Positions 38,585-48,248 are shown, counted from the first letter of the stretch. The stretch: 64,000 nucleotides of DNA from Clostridium sp. N3C (GCF_900095445.1 NZ_FMJL01000003.1:62001-126000), one strand, 5' to 3'. The notes: generated by a model not told the origin, from the letters alone. Program-made: numbers and translations.

Positions 38585-39283
38585 ATGAAGATTAAAAAGC
38601 TTGTAGATAGTTTTAATTATGCCATTGAGGGAATAATATATGCAGTAAGGACACAAAGAAATATGAGGATACATATGGCTGTGGCCTTGTGCGTATTGAC
38701 TGCTTGTTTCTTTTATGATCTTAACAAAATGGAATTGCTAATTATAGCTATTACTATAACTATGGTAATTGCAGCGGAACTAATAAATACAGCAATAGAA
38801 AGTGCCATAGATGCCACCACCAATTATTATCATCCATTAGCAAAGATTGCAAAAAATACTGCTGCAGGGGCAGTGTTAGTCACAGCTATAAATGCAGTTA
38901 TCGTAGGATATATAATCTTTTGGGATAAACTTACAGTTATAACTTTTGTGGTTATTAATAAAATAAAGCAGTCTAATCCTTATATGATTTTATTAGTATT
39001 AGTAATAGTGTGTATTGCTACTATAGTTGTAAAGGCTATCTATGGAGAAGGAACGCCTCTTCGAGGTGGTATGCCGAGTGGACACAGCACAATTTCTTTC
39101 TCTATAGCTACTATTATTGCTTTGATTACTGAGGAACCATTATGTATAATGTTGAGTTACTTATTAGCCTTTATAGTAGCACAAAGCAGGGTTGATTCAG
39201 AAACTCATTCTATACTGGAAGTTACAGTAGGAGCTTTATTTGGAACACTACTAACTTTGTTTATATTCAGGATATTTACTTAG
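38585..39283 (+). CDS. Undecaprenol/diacylglycerol kinase fused to PAP2 phosphatase
   Basis: 232 residues, about twice the length of Gram-positive DgkA. The N-terminal half (1-115) is DgkA-like, with RTQRNMRIHMAVA and the AELINTAIESAIDA signature of lipid kinases (undecaprenol kinase in Firmicutes). The C-terminal half (about 135-232) is a PAP2 lipid phosphatase with GGMPSGHS and SRVDSETHS, i.e. both the phosphate-binding motifs. One polypeptide thus holds kinase and phosphatase for polyprenyl lipid. Such fusions occur in clostridia. Confidence 0.9.
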   Translation: MKIKKLVDSFNYAIEGIIYAVRTQRNMRIHMAVALCVLTACFFYDLNKMELLIIAITITMVIAAELINTAIESAIDATTNYYHPLAKIAKNTAAGAVLVTAINAVIVGYIIFWDKLTVITFVVINKIKQSNPYMILLVLVIVCIATIVVKAIYGEGTPLRGGMPSGHSTISFSIATIIALITEEPLCIMLSYLLAFIVAQSRVDSETHSILEVTVGALFGTLLTLFIFRIFT

Positions 39284-39295
39284 TTTCATAAGAAG

Positions 39296-39323
39296 TTGCA
39301 AAGATTTCATTTAGTGCTATAAT
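39296..39323 (+). promoter_or_regulatory. Extended -10 promoter for cdd
   Basis: TTGCAA (39296-39301), 16 bases, then TGC-TATAAT (39318-39323), an extended -10 type. Confidence 0.7.
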
Positions 39324-39343
39324 TTAAACAACGAGGTGTTTAT

Positions 39344-39757
39344 ATGGATTACGAAAGACTGATAAAAGAAGCTATAGAAGCTAGAAATAGAGCATATGCG
39401 CCTTATTCAAATTTTTATGTAGGAGCTGCAGTTTTAACACAGGATGGTAAAATTTACACCGGTTGTAATATTGAAAATGCCTCCTATGGTGCTACAAATT
39501 GCGCTGAAAGAACTGCTATATTTAAAGCGGTATCTGAAGGAAGTAAAACTGTTACCGCTGTGGCTATAGTAGGAGATTTAAATAGTTTTACCTATCCTTG
39601 CGGTATATGTAGGCAAGTTATTGTGGAGTTTGCATTAGATGAAAATATAGATATAATATTGGCGAAAAATGAAAAAGAATATATAATAGTAAAACTAAAA
39701 GAAATTTTACCGGGAGCCTTTACTAAAAGGGATCTGGATAAGGAGAAGAGAGACTAA
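39344..39757 (+). CDS. cdd: Cytidine deaminase
   Basis: 137 residues. Zinc ligands Cys53, Cys86 and Cys89 with catalytic Glu55 appear in [10 protein letters not shown] and PCGICRQV. Deaminates cytidine and deoxycytidine for pyrimidine salvage. Its TAA overlaps the era ATG by one base. Confidence 0.97.
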   Translation: MDYERLIKEAIEARNRAYAPYSNFYVGAAVLTQDGKIYTGCNIENASYGATNCAERTAIFKAVSEGSKTVTAVAIVGDLNSFTYPCGICRQVIVEFALDENIDIILAKNEKEYIIVKLKEILPGAFTKRDLDKEKRD

Positions 39758-40647
39758 TGTTTAAATCAGGATACGTAACAATTATAGGCAGGCCCAATGT
39801 TGGTAAGTCTACTTTAATAAACAAGATAATGGGGGAAAAATTAGTTATTGTTTCTAATAAACCTCAAACTACTAGAAATAATATACATACCATATTAACT
39901 AAAGAAAATTATCAAATTATCTTTGTGGATACTCCTGGTTTGCATAAACCACGACATAAGCTTGGAGAGGTTATGGTTAAAAGTGCTAAGGAGTCACTAA
40001 AAAATGTAGATCTCATACTGTTTTTGACCACTCCCGATGTTGAAATTGGAAAAGGGGACTCTATGATTCTTGAAGAATTGAGAGGAATTAATAAACCTGT
40101 CTTCTTAGTATTGAATAAAATAGATGAAAATACCCCAGAAAGGGTAGCTAAAACTTTACAAACTTATGGTGATTATTTTGACTTTAAAGAGTTTATACCA
40201 ATATCTGCATTGAAGGGTAAAAATGTGGATACTCTAATTAATCTTATTGTAGATAATCTACCAGAGGGACCAATGTATTATCCTGAAGATATGGTAGCAG
40301 ATGTGCAAGAAAGATTTATTATTTCTGAAATTATAAGAGAAAAGGCTTTAAGATCTTTGAGCGAGGAAGTACCTCACGGCATTGCAGTGGAGATAATTTC
40401 TTTTAAAAAGGACGAAAACAACAAAATTAATATAGAGGTGAATATGCTTTGTGAGAAGGATTCTCATAAAGGCATTATCATTGGAAAAGAAGGAAAAATG
40501 CTTGCAAAAATAAAGAAGACTGCAAAGGCAGATATAGAAAAGCTTTTAGGAAGAAAGGTCAACTTAAATATATGGGTAAAAGTTAGAAAAGAGTGGAGAG
40601 ATAATCCCGCATATTTAAAGGATTTAGGATATAATCTAAAGAAATAG
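39757..40647 (+). CDS. era: GTPase Era
   Basis: 296 residues. GRPNVGKST (8-16), DTPGLHKP and NKID mark the GTPase domain; the C-terminal KH domain contains [16 protein letters not shown]. Era binds the 3' end of 16S rRNA in 30S assembly, in keeping with ybeY nearby. Confidence 0.98.
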   Translation: MFKSGYVTIIGRPNVGKSTLINKIMGEKLVIVSNKPQTTRNNIHTILTKENYQIIFVDTPGLHKPRHKLGEVMVKSAKESLKNVDLILFLTTPDVEIGKGDSMILEELRGINKPVFLVLNKIDENTPERVAKTLQTYGDYFDFKEFIPISALKGKNVDTLINLIVDNLPEGPMYYPEDMVADVQERFIISEIIREKALRSLSEEVPHGIAVEIISFKKDENNKINIEVNMLCEKDSHKGIIIGKEGKMLAKIKKTAKADIEKLLGRKVNLNIWVKVRKEWRDNPAYLKDLGYNLKK

Positions 40648-40683
40648 AATTTTACATTTAATGATTAACTAGGGGATGATTTT

Positions 40684-41451
40684 CTGTCGGTATTTAGTTG
40701 CAAAGCAGTTGTATTAAAGGAACTTGATTATAAGGAAAATGATAAAATAGTGTGGCTTTACTCTGATAAGCTTGGAAAGATATCTGCTATTGCAAAAGAG
40801 GCTAAAAAAAGTAAAAGTAAATTATTTTCTATTACCCTACCTTTTTGTTTTGGTGAGTATAATTTATACAAAGGTAAAAGTATGTATGTGTTAACTGAAG
40901 GAAAGATTATTGAATCTTTTCAAGGTTTTTTGAAGGATTTAGATCTTTTAACCTACGCTTCTTATTTGTGTGAGCTAATAGATATTTCAACTGTAGATGA
41001 GGAAAGCAATAGTTACTTATTTAAAATTCTTGTGAGCACCTTGTACTTACTTAATACCCAAGCGGTGGATATAGATACTTTGCTTAGAGTTTATGAATTA
41101 AATGTATTAAAAGCTACAGGATATGGAATAAATTTAGATAATTGTAGCATATGTAGGAAGAAGATAGAGCAAAGTGAATATATCAGCTTACAATATCATG
41201 GTGGAGTTTGTTATGAATGTCCTAAAGACATGAGCTTTAAAATAAGTAAACCTGCCTATAAGGTTTTAAAGGTGTTAAATAACATTTCAATTGAAAATAT
41301 ATATAGATTAACAATACCTAAGGATATAAAAAAAGAACTAGAAAAATTACTCAAAATTTTTATTACTAATAACTTTTCTAGAGCACCAAAAAGCCTACAA
41401 ATTCTTAATTTTATAAAGGAGAGTGAAGATAATGAGCGATATTACTCTTGA
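40684..41451 (+). CDS. recO: DNA repair protein RecO, CTG start
   Basis: 255 residues when started at CTG 40684, six bases after AGGGGAT. The first usual start codon in frame, GTG at 40750, would delete the beginning of the OB fold (SVFSCKAVVLKELDYKEND), which is conserved in RecO; an in-frame TAA at 40666 limits the frame upstream. A four-Cys zinc site (Cys154, Cys157, Cys176, Cys179) is intact. RecO loads RecA with RecR. Confidence 0.9.
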   Translation: MSVFSCKAVVLKELDYKENDKIVWLYSDKLGKISAIAKEAKKSKSKLFSITLPFCFGEYNLYKGKSMYVLTEGKIIESFQGFLKDLDLLTYASYLCELIDISTVDEESNSYLFKILVSTLYLLNTQAVDIDTLLRVYELNVLKATGYGINLDNCSICRKKIEQSEYISLQYHGGVCYECPKDMSFKISKPAYKVLKVLNNISIENIYRLTIPKDIKKELEKLLKIFITNNFSRAPKSLQILNFIKESEDNERYYS

Positions 41452-42079
41452 GAAAGTAGACTTAGTAAAAGAAAGAACAGGAGTTTCTTATACAGAAGCA
41501 AAAGAAGCTCTAGAAGCCAGCGATGGCGATGTAGTAGATGCATTGGTTTACATTGAAAACAAGAAAAAGAACAAAGGGGCCTTCTATCAAACAAAAGAAG
41601 AATTTATAAATTGGATTAAGGACATAATTAATAAGGGAAATGTTACTAGAATTAGAATTAAAAAAGATGATAATGTTATAGTAGATTTACCGGTTACAGC
41701 AGGTATAGCCGTTACTGGATTGACAGCTATACTATCTGCACCACTATTAGCTATAGGTGTAGTTAGTGCTGTTGTAACCAAAGTAACAGTAGAAATTACT
41801 AAAGAGGATGGATCCGTTGAAGTAGTAAATAAGTATATAAAGAGTACAGTGGGAGATGTTAAGGATAAGATTGGAAATCTCTCAGAAAAGCTAGGTGGGG
41901 TAGCAGAAGAAGTTAAGGGCGTTATTAACGATGTAGCCGATGATATTATGGAGAAATTAAAGAATAAGGGTAATAATATCAAGGATGATAATATTTCCGA
42001 AGAAAATGTCTATAAATATACTGTGGATTTTGAAGAAGTTGAAGAGAACAATGAAGAAGAAAGTGACAAACAAAACTAA
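41432..42079 (+). CDS. DUF4342 domain-containing protein
   Basis: 215 residues. The N-terminal 45 residues look like a UBA-type helical domain (VDLVKERTGVSYTEAKEALEASDGDVVDAL), as in EF-Ts and NAC. The DUF4342 region (about 55-130) carries one hydrophobic stretch (about 88-112), and the tail is acidic. Overlaps the end of recO by 20 bases. Function unknown. Confidence 0.85.
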   Translation: MSDITLEKVDLVKERTGVSYTEAKEALEASDGDVVDALVYIENKKKNKGAFYQTKEEFINWIKDIINKGNVTRIRIKKDDNVIVDLPVTAGIAVTGLTAILSAPLLAIGVVSAVVTKVTVEITKEDGSVEVVNKYIKSTVGDVKDKIGNLSEKLGGVAEEVKGVINDVADDIMEKLKNKGNNIKDDNISEENVYKYTVDFEEVEENNEEESDKQN

Positions 42080-42154
42080 TTTGTATATAATTAAAGGTGG
42101 TAAATTTAAATTACCTAAAATTCAATAATTACTATAGATTAATCACAATTACGT

Positions 42155-42162
42155 GATATAAT
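42155..42162 (+). promoter_or_regulatory. Extended -10 promoter for the CcpN-like gene
   Basis: TGA-TATAAT with no convincing -35; lies about 95 bases before the gene. Confidence 0.45.
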
Positions 42163-42194
42163 AGAATAGTAATTAGATAATTGTTAACAAAACT

Positions 42195-42231
42195 TTCCAA
42201 GAGAAAGTGTTTTTATAACTTTCTCTTGGAA
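42195..42231 (+). promoter_or_regulatory. Leader hairpin of the CcpN-like gene
   Basis: Perfect 13-bp stem TTCCAAGAGAAAG / CTTTCTCTTGGAA around an 11-base loop. There is no T tract after it, so it is more likely a 5' leader stem than a terminator. Confidence 0.6.
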
Positions 42232-42259
42232 TTATGAGGCTAAGGCTTTTGAAAGGAAG

Positions 42260-42901
42260 GTGCCAGTTATTAATTATACACCTAGGCAGGAACAAATAAT
42301 TACTATTGTTAAGAATAATGGGCCTATTACTAGCAAAGCTATAGCGACTATGTTAGGATTAACAAGATCTGCTCTTCGATCAGACCTTTCAGTTTTGACC
42401 ATGAGCGGCATATTAGAAGCTAGACCTAAGGTAGGGTACATATATTCTGAAAAGCAAGCGGGGAATCCCTTACTTGATTGTATTATGAACATAAAAGTAA
42501 AGGACATTATGTCAAAGGCTGTTACTGTAAGCGAAGAAGCTACCATATACGATGCTATAGTTCATCTATTCTTGAATGATGTAGGTACTTTGTTTGTAGT
42601 AAACAAGGGGTTACTTATAGGAGCAGTTTCAAGAAAGGATTTTCTTAAAATAGCAATAGGAAATACAGATATTCATAAAGTTCCTGTAGGTATAATAATG
42701 ACAAGGATGCCTAATATAGTCTTTATTGAAGAAGAAGATAGTGCCTATTTAGCTGCACAACGAATTATTGATCGGGAAGTAGATAGCTTACCAGTAGTGA
42801 AAAGGGAGTTTGATGGTACAAAAGAAACCTATAAAGTGGTTGGTAAAGTATCAAAAACCAATATAACAAAATTATTTGTGACACTGGGACAAAATAAGTA
42901 G
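42260..42901 (+). CDS. ccpN: CcpN-like transcriptional repressor (HTH plus CBS pair)
   Basis: 213 residues from a GTG. A winged-helix domain (about 5-62; ITSKAIATMLGLTRSALRSDLSVLTMSGILEARPKVGY) precedes two CBS motifs (about 75-205). In Bacillus, CcpN binds ATP/ADP through its CBS domains and represses gluconeogenic genes. Here it lies directly before ppdK, which suggests control of that enzyme. The GTG sits close to the ribosome binding site, so the start is less certain than the end. Confidence 0.88.
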   Translation: MPVINYTPRQEQIITIVKNNGPITSKAIATMLGLTRSALRSDLSVLTMSGILEARPKVGYIYSEKQAGNPLLDCIMNIKVKDIMSKAVTVSEEATIYDAIVHLFLNDVGTLFVVNKGLLIGAVSRKDFLKIAIGNTDIHKVPVGIIMTRMPNIVFIEEEDSAYLAAQRIIDREVDSLPVVKREFDGTKETYKVVGKVSKTNITKLFVTLGQNK

Positions 42902-42913
42902 GTTAAGTTTGAG

Positions 42914-42941
42914 CTAACCGGGACTAAACACGTCCCGTTAG
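42914..42941 (+). promoter_or_regulatory. Hairpin between ccpN and ppdK
   Basis: CTAACCGGGAC pairs with GTCCCGTTAG (one bulged C) around a 7-base loop. There is no T run. It sits 35 bases before the ppdK start and may affect read-through, stability or regulator binding. Confidence 0.5.
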
Positions 42942-42975
42942 TATATAGATTATTACATATCGGAGGAGTGTTATA

Positions 42976-45612
42976 ATGGAAAACAAGAAGTATGTTTACC
43001 TTTTTAGTGAAGGTTCCGAAGATCAAAAGGAACTTTTAGGCGGAAAAGGTGCTAATCTTGCTGGTATGACAAAATTAGGTATACCAGTTCCACAAGGTTT
43101 TACAGTTACAACAGAAGCTTGTAACAAGTATTATGATGATGGTAAGAAGATATCTGATGAAGTTGTAAATCAGATCTATGCTGCTATGGCAGAACTAGAA
43201 AAAATCACTGGAAAGGAATTTGGTGGAACTAACGATCCACTATTAGTATCCGTTAGATCTGGTGCTAGAGTTTCTATGCCAGGTATGATGGACACAATCC
43301 TTAACCTTGGATTAAATGACGAAACTGTTGAAGTTTTAGCTGCTAAAACTAACAATCCAAGATTTGCCTATGACTCATACAGAAGATTCATCCAAATGTT
43401 TGCAGACGTTGTTATGGGCGTTGAGAAGAGATTATTCGAAGATCTTCTTGATAAAATGAAAGAGGAAAATGGATATAAGTTAGATACAGACTTAACTGCT
43501 GATGACTTAAAGGTATTAGTAAAACAGTTTAAGGAATTATACAAGAAGGAAAAGGGAGAAGAGTTCCCAACAGATCCTAAGGTACAGTTAATAGAAGCTG
43601 TAACTGCTGTATTTAGATCATGGGATAACCCAAGAGCTAATGTTTACAGAAGATTAAATGACATTCCTTCAAACTGGGGAACTGCTGTTAACGTTCAGCA
43701 GATGGTATTCGGTAATAAGGGAGAAAATTCCGGTACAGGTGTTGCTTTCTCAAGAAACCCATCCACTGGAGAAAAGAAAATCTATGCTGAATACTTAATG
43801 AATGCTCAAGGAGAAGACGTTGTTGCTGGTATCAGAACTCCAGAAGATATCTCAACTCTTGAAAAGAGAAATAAGGCTGTTTACGATGAATTCATGGCTA
43901 TCGTAAATAAGCTTGAACAACACTACAAAGACATGCAGGATATGGAGTTTACAATTGAAGAAGGTAAACTTTACTTCCTACAGACTAGAAATGGTAAGAG
44001 AACTGCTCAGGCTGCATTAAAGATAGCTGTTGACTTAGTTGAAGAAGGTCTAATCACTAAGGAAGAAGCTATTTTAAAGGTTGATCCAAAGCAACTTGAT
44101 ACATTACTTCACCCAACATTTGATGCTGATGCATTAAAGAAAGCAACAGTTATAGCTAAGGGACTTCCAGCTTCACCAGGAGCAGCTGCTGGTAAGATAG
44201 CATTTACAGCTCAAGAAGCTAAGGAAAGACATGAAGCTGGTGAAAAGGTTGTTCTTGTAAGATTAGAAACTTCACCAGAAGATATCGAAGGTATGATTGC
44301 TGCTGAAGGTATACTAACTGTAAGAGGTGGTATGACTTCTCACGCTGCAGTTGTTGCTAGAGGTATGGGTGCATGCTGCGTTGCTGGTTGCGGTGACATA
44401 AAGGTTAACGAAGAAGAAAGATACATTGAAGTTGGTGGAAAGAAATACACTGAAAATGATTGGATCTCTATAGATGGAACTACAGGAAATGTTTATGGAG
44501 AAGCTATTGCTACAGTTGAGCCAGAAATCTCCGGATACTTCGGAACATTCATGGCTTGGGCTGATGAAATAAGAGCATTAAAGGTTAGAACAAATGCTGA
44601 TACACCACATGATGCACAGACTGCTGTTAAGTTTGGAGCAGAAGGTATCGGTCTTTGCAGAACTGAGCATATGTTCTTTGCTGAAGACAGAATACCAGCA
44701 GTTAGAGAAATGATAGCTGCTAAGAACGAAGAGCAAAGAAGAAAGGCTCTTGCTAAGTTACTTCCAATGCAGAGAGAAGACTTTATCGGTCTTTATGAGG
44801 CAATGGAAGGAAGACCTGTTACTATCAGATTCTTGGATCCACCACTACATGAATTCTTACCACATGCTGATGATGAAATAGCAGCTTTAGCTAAGGAAAT
44901 GGGATTAACTTTCGAAGACTTGAAGGCTACTGTAGAATCATTACATGAATTCAACCCAATGATGGGTCACAGAGGATGCCGTCTAGCTGTATCATATCCA
45001 GAAATAGCTGAAATGCAGACTAGAGCCGTTATCGAAGCTGCATTAGCAGTTAATGAAAAGCATCCAGAATACAATGTAGTACCTGAAATAATGATTCCTC
45101 TTGTAGGAGAAGTAAAAGAACTTAAGTTTGTTAAGGATGTAGTTGTTAATACTGCTGAAGCTGTTATGGCTGAAAAAGGTAAGAAGATTGAGTACAAAGT
45201 TGGTACAATGATCGAAATACCAAGAGCTGCTGTAACTGCTGATGAAATCGCTAAGGAAGCAGAGTTCTTCTCATTCGGTACTAACGACTTAACTCAGATG
45301 ACATTCGGATTCTCAAGAGATGACGCAAGCAAGTTCTTGAACTACTACTATGATAAGAAGATATACGAACAAGATCCATTTGCTAAGCTTGACCAGACTG
45401 GTGTTGGTAAGCTAGTTGAAATGGCAGCTAAACTTGGTAAGTCTACAAGACCAGATATCAAGCTTGGTATTTGTGGAGAGCACGGTGGAGATCCATCATC
45501 TGTTGAGTTCTGCCACAATGTAGGATTAAACTATGTATCCTGCTCACCATACAGAGTACCAGTTGCTAGACTTGCTGCTGCACAAGCACAGGTTAAGAAC
45601 CCAAGAAAGTAA
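42976..45612 (+). CDS. ppdK: Pyruvate, phosphate dikinase
   Basis: 878 residues, full length. ATP-grasp nucleotide domain, the swivelling domain with GGMTSHAAVVARGMG (catalytic His456), and the TIM-barrel PEP/pyruvate domain with GICGEHGGDPSS near the C-terminus. Interconverts pyruvate, ATP and phosphate with PEP, AMP and pyrophosphate, a main glycolytic route in clostridia. Codon choice differs from its neighbours (many AAC, TTC, GTT, ATC, AAG), which fits very high expression. Confidence 0.98.
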   Translation: MENKKYVYLFSEGSEDQKELLGGKGANLAGMTKLGIPVPQGFTVTTEACNKYYDDGKKISDEVVNQIYAAMAELEKITGKEFGGTNDPLLVSVRSGARVSMPGMMDTILNLGLNDETVEVLAAKTNNPRFAYDSYRRFIQMFADVVMGVEKRLFEDLLDKMKEENGYKLDTDLTADDLKVLVKQFKELYKKEKGEEFPTDPKVQLIEAVTAVFRSWDNPRANVYRRLNDIPSNWGTAVNVQQMVFGNKGENSGTGVAFSRNPSTGEKKIYAEYLMNAQGEDVVAGIRTPEDISTLEKRNKAVYDEFMAIVNKLEQHYKDMQDMEFTIEEGKLYFLQTRNGKRTAQAALKIAVDLVEEGLITKEEAILKVDPKQLDTLLHPTFDADALKKATVIAKGLPASPGAAAGKIAFTAQEAKERHEAGEKVVLVRLETSPEDIEGMIAAEGILTVRGGMTSHAAVVARGMGACCVAGCGDIKVNEEERYIEVGGKKYTENDWISIDGTTGNVYGEAIATVEPEISGYFGTFMAWADEIRALKVRTNADTPHDAQTAVKFGAEGIGLCRTEHMFFAEDRIPAVREMIAAKNEEQRRKALAKLLPMQREDFIGLYEAMEGRPVTIRFLDPPLHEFLPHADDEIAALAKEMGLTFEDLKATVESLHEFNPMMGHRGCRLAVSYPEIAEMQTRAVIEAALAVNEKHPEYNVVPEIMIPLVGEVKELKFVKDVVVNTAEAVMAEKGKKIEYKVGTMIEIPRAAVTADEIAKEAEFFSFGTNDLTQMTFGFSRDDASKFLNYYYDKKIYEQDPFAKLDQTGVGKLVEMAAKLGKSTRPDIKLGICGEHGGDPSSVEFCHNVGLNYVSCSPYRVPVARLAAAQAQVKNPRK

Positions 45613-45623
45613 TTTAAACAATT

Positions 45624-45658
45624 TAGAGACTAGAGCTAAGGCTTTAGTCTCTTTTTAT
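45624..45658 (+). terminator. Terminator after ppdK
   Basis: AGAGACTA / TAGTCTCT stem followed by a T run. Confidence 0.85.
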
Positions 45659-45695
45659 ATGATTATAAATTTACAAATCTCAAATCTCATATTAG

Positions 45696-46763
45696 CTATA
45701 GTAGTTTAGTGTGAAATTTACTTTCTATGTATTGTTGAAAGTCTCTTATAAATTGCACCTGATATTCTGTTTTTTCAACGGTTTTATTTATTAAAGTTTG
45801 GAAGGCCTTCTTATTACACTTTTTTATATTGTTATAATAATCTCTAGAAATTTTCCAATATTTTTGGGGAAAGGCAAGATAGGAAAGAAGGTACTTGTAT
45901 TCATCTATGCAAAGAGGTCTTTTACTTTCGTAAATTTCTAAACTTTTAATAGCAAGATCTAAATTCCATTTAGTATTGTCTCTTTTTAGTATTCTTCTTA
46001 AGAAATAGGATATATCATGAATAGCATAATCAACTTTGCATTTATCAAAATCTATAATCCAAATCTTATTTTCCCTATCGAAGATAATATTCTTATTAAC
46101 ATAATCTAAATGACATAAACAAGTATACATGTCTTTCTGATTTATAGTAGATGAAAGCTTTACTGCTAACTTAGAAAGTAATAAATTATTATCAAAGCTG
46201 TTTAAAAAGGTTTTCGAAAAACGGTCCTTGTACTTAAAGGCTAAGTTGGAACAGTTAAGTAATTGATTAAAGTGTTTTTGAATAGATATACCTAAATTAT
46301 CACAAGCTTTTCTAGGGGCACTTCCTTCAATAGGTATGAAATTTTCTGTACTGTTATGGATGTCTGCTAATAATGAAATAGAGTCAAATATATTATTTGG
46401 GATGTCGTAGCTGCATTTTGTCCCTTCAATCCAAGGGGTAAGAATAAATAGCATTCCATTGAACTCTACAAATCTACTATTAGATTTTGTAGGAAGTAGT
46501 CTTGGAACATTTATACCATTTCTATAAAGCCATTCTATAGCTGAATATACAAAAAGTAATTCTTCTTTGCTCAAATATACTTTTTTTAGGCAGTAGATTT
46601 CATTAAGATGCATAACCTTAAATACAGCTCGTTGTCTTATGGAATCTTTAAACTTAATTTGCTCTATTTCAGCCCTTTGAAGGCCATAATGAGTAAGTAC
46701 TTGGCTTTTTAAAGTGCCTTCAGAAAAGTCGCTATAGTTGTATGAATGAGCTTCATTAGGCAT
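45696..46763 (-). CDS. CotS family spore coat protein (kinase-like fold)
   Basis: 355 residues with AGGAGG upstream on the minus strand. The fold is that of aminoglycoside-phosphotransferase-like kinases, as in CotS, CotI and YutH: HLDYVNKNIIFD and WIIDFDKC correspond to the catalytic HGDxxxxN and metal-binding D motifs. The catalytic segment reads HLD instead of HGD. Coat or cortex role inferred from family. It is the only minus-strand gene apart from rpsT. Confidence 0.85.
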   Translation of the reverse strand: MPNEAHSYNYSDFSEGTLKSQVLTHYGLQRAEIEQIKFKDSIRQRAVFKVMHLNEIYCLKKVYLSKEELLFVYSAIEWLYRNGINVPRLLPTKSNSRFVEFNGMLFILTPWIEGTKCSYDIPNNIFDSISLLADIHNSTENFIPIEGSAPRKACDNLGISIQKHFNQLLNCSNLAFKYKDRFSKTFLNSFDNNLLLSKLAVKLSSTINQKDMYTCLCHLDYVNKNIIFDRENKIWIIDFDKCKVDYAIHDISYFLRRILKRDNTKWNLDLAIKSLEIYESKRPLCIDEYKYLLSYLAFPQKYWKISRDYYNNIKKCNKKAFQTLINKTVEKTEYQVQFIRDFQQYIESKFHTKLL

Positions 46764-46994
46764 AGAAAAACCTCCTATAAAGGATTATATTATTAAGATA
46801 TTATGGCTTTCATGGTAATATACATAATCTTGTGGAAAAATATTAAAAGTCCTTATTAATAGAAAATTTCATATATGCAAAAGAGGAATAATAGTTATTA
46901 TTAATGGTTTTAACAAATAAAGTTGTTAATAGTTTTGATGTAAAAAAAAGAGGACTTTTAGCCTTTTTAGCGAATATTCAATTGAGGTGGTTTA

Positions 46995-48023
46995 ATGAGC
47001 ATAAGGGAGAGGATTGAACAAGCTGAAAAATTATCTTGTTGCAAGGTTGCTCAACTTTCTTGCAATGCGGGGCCTAGAGAACGGGAAGAAGAAAAAGATG
47101 AAGTTAGAACTGACTATATGGTGGATAGAGATAGAATAATTCATAGTAAATCCTTTAGGCGTCTGAAGCATAAAACTCAAGTTTATATAAAAACTTGGGG
47201 AGACCATTATCGAACTAGGCTTACCCACACTTTAGAAGTAGCACAAATTGCGAAAACTATAGGAAGAGCTATTGGATTAAATGAAGATCTTATAGAAGCT
47301 ATAGCTCTAGGTCATGATATTGGACATGTTGCCTTTGCTCATAATGGCGAAGAAGTACTTGACAGCTTGTTGCCCAATGGATTTAAACATAATGAAAACA
47401 GTGTAAGGGTATTAAAAAAGCTGGAAGGCAGTGGATTGGGGTTAAATCTTACACCAGAGGTTTTAGATGGAATTTTATATCATAGCGGCTTTTCCGGCAA
47501 AGGTAAAAAGGCTTACACCTTAGAGGGGCAAGTGGTTAAGTATAGCGATAAGATTGCATATGTAAATCATGATATAGATGATTCCATAAGAGCAGGACTG
47601 CTAAAAATAGAAGACTTGCCAGCAAGTATTATAAATACACTTGGAGATACCCACAGCAAAAGAATTGATACCCTAGTAAAAGATTGCATTTATACCACCC
47701 TAAAAAATATAGAGAAAGGTATTTTTGAGGTAGGTCTTAGTAATAACATTGAAAAAGAATTCATAGCATTGAGAAGTTTTTTATTCGAAAATATATACAA
47801 GGGGCACACATTAAAGGTAGAGAGAGACAAAGCTAAATTTGTTCTATCTCAAGTATTTCAATTTTTTTACAAAAACCCTGAAAAGTTGCCGGATTTTTAT
47901 AAGAAAATTGTCAAGGAAGAAGGCTTACATCAAGGAGTGGCAGATTATATTTCAGGAATGAGTGATGACTATTGTCTGTACTTATTTAACGATATTTATG
48001 TTCCTAAATTAGTTATATACTAA
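46995..48023 (+). CDS. dgt: Deoxyguanosinetriphosphate triphosphohydrolase
   Basis: 342 residues, the shorter Dgt type. HD-domain residues are [12 protein letters not shown], the [15 protein letters not shown] segment and the later [14 protein letters not shown]. Hydrolyses dGTP (or other dNTPs) to the nucleoside and triphosphate. It precedes dnaG in many clostridia. The 231-base gap upstream, shared with the divergent coat gene, is AT-rich; I cannot point to a clear promoter. Confidence 0.94.
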   Translation: MSIRERIEQAEKLSCCKVAQLSCNAGPREREEEKDEVRTDYMVDRDRIIHSKSFRRLKHKTQVYIKTWGDHYRTRLTHTLEVAQIAKTIGRAIGLNEDLIEAIALGHDIGHVAFAHNGEEVLDSLLPNGFKHNENSVRVLKKLEGSGLGLNLTPEVLDGILYHSGFSGKGKKAYTLEGQVVKYSDKIAYVNHDIDDSIRAGLLKIEDLPASIINTLGDTHSKRIDTLVKDCIYTTLKNIEKGIFEVGLSNNIEKEFIALRSFLFENIYKGHTLKVERDKAKFVLSQVFQFFYKNPEKLPDFYKKIVKEEGLHQGVADYISGMSDDYCLYLFNDIYVPKLVIY

Positions 48024-48165
48024 AAATTAGGAATATTTTATAGTATTTAGAGGGAAAGATATAATCTGAGTGATATTATTTGATGGCAATAATATAATAC
48101 AATGTGGTTTTATTTATTAATATTAATCGAACAGAAATTATGAAATATAAAAAATAATTTATAAA

Positions 48166-48194
48166 GAAGGAATCTAGCTTTTTGTGTCGAATAT
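48166..48194 (+). promoter_or_regulatory. Candidate SigH promoter for dnaG-rpoD
   Basis: GAAGGAATC (48166-48174), 11 bases, then GTCGAATAT (48186-48194) fits the consensus RNAGGAWWW-N11-RNNGAATWW with a single mismatch. In B. subtilis the sigA operon has a SigH promoter, so the site is in the expected place. Confidence 0.6.
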
Positions 48195-48248
48195 AATAAA
48201 ACTTGTGGGTTAGTTCCTAATTTTAATAGATAGGTGGGAAAGGTTTCA

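Noticed and set aside
40750..41451. recO starting at GTG 40750
   Set aside because: It would remove about 22 conserved N-terminal residues and has no ribosome binding site at the usual distance.
46764..46850. SigK/SigE promoter for the minus-strand coat gene
   Set aside because: A CATAATAT box and a GTATATT box are present, but their 11-base separation does not fit either sigma factor.
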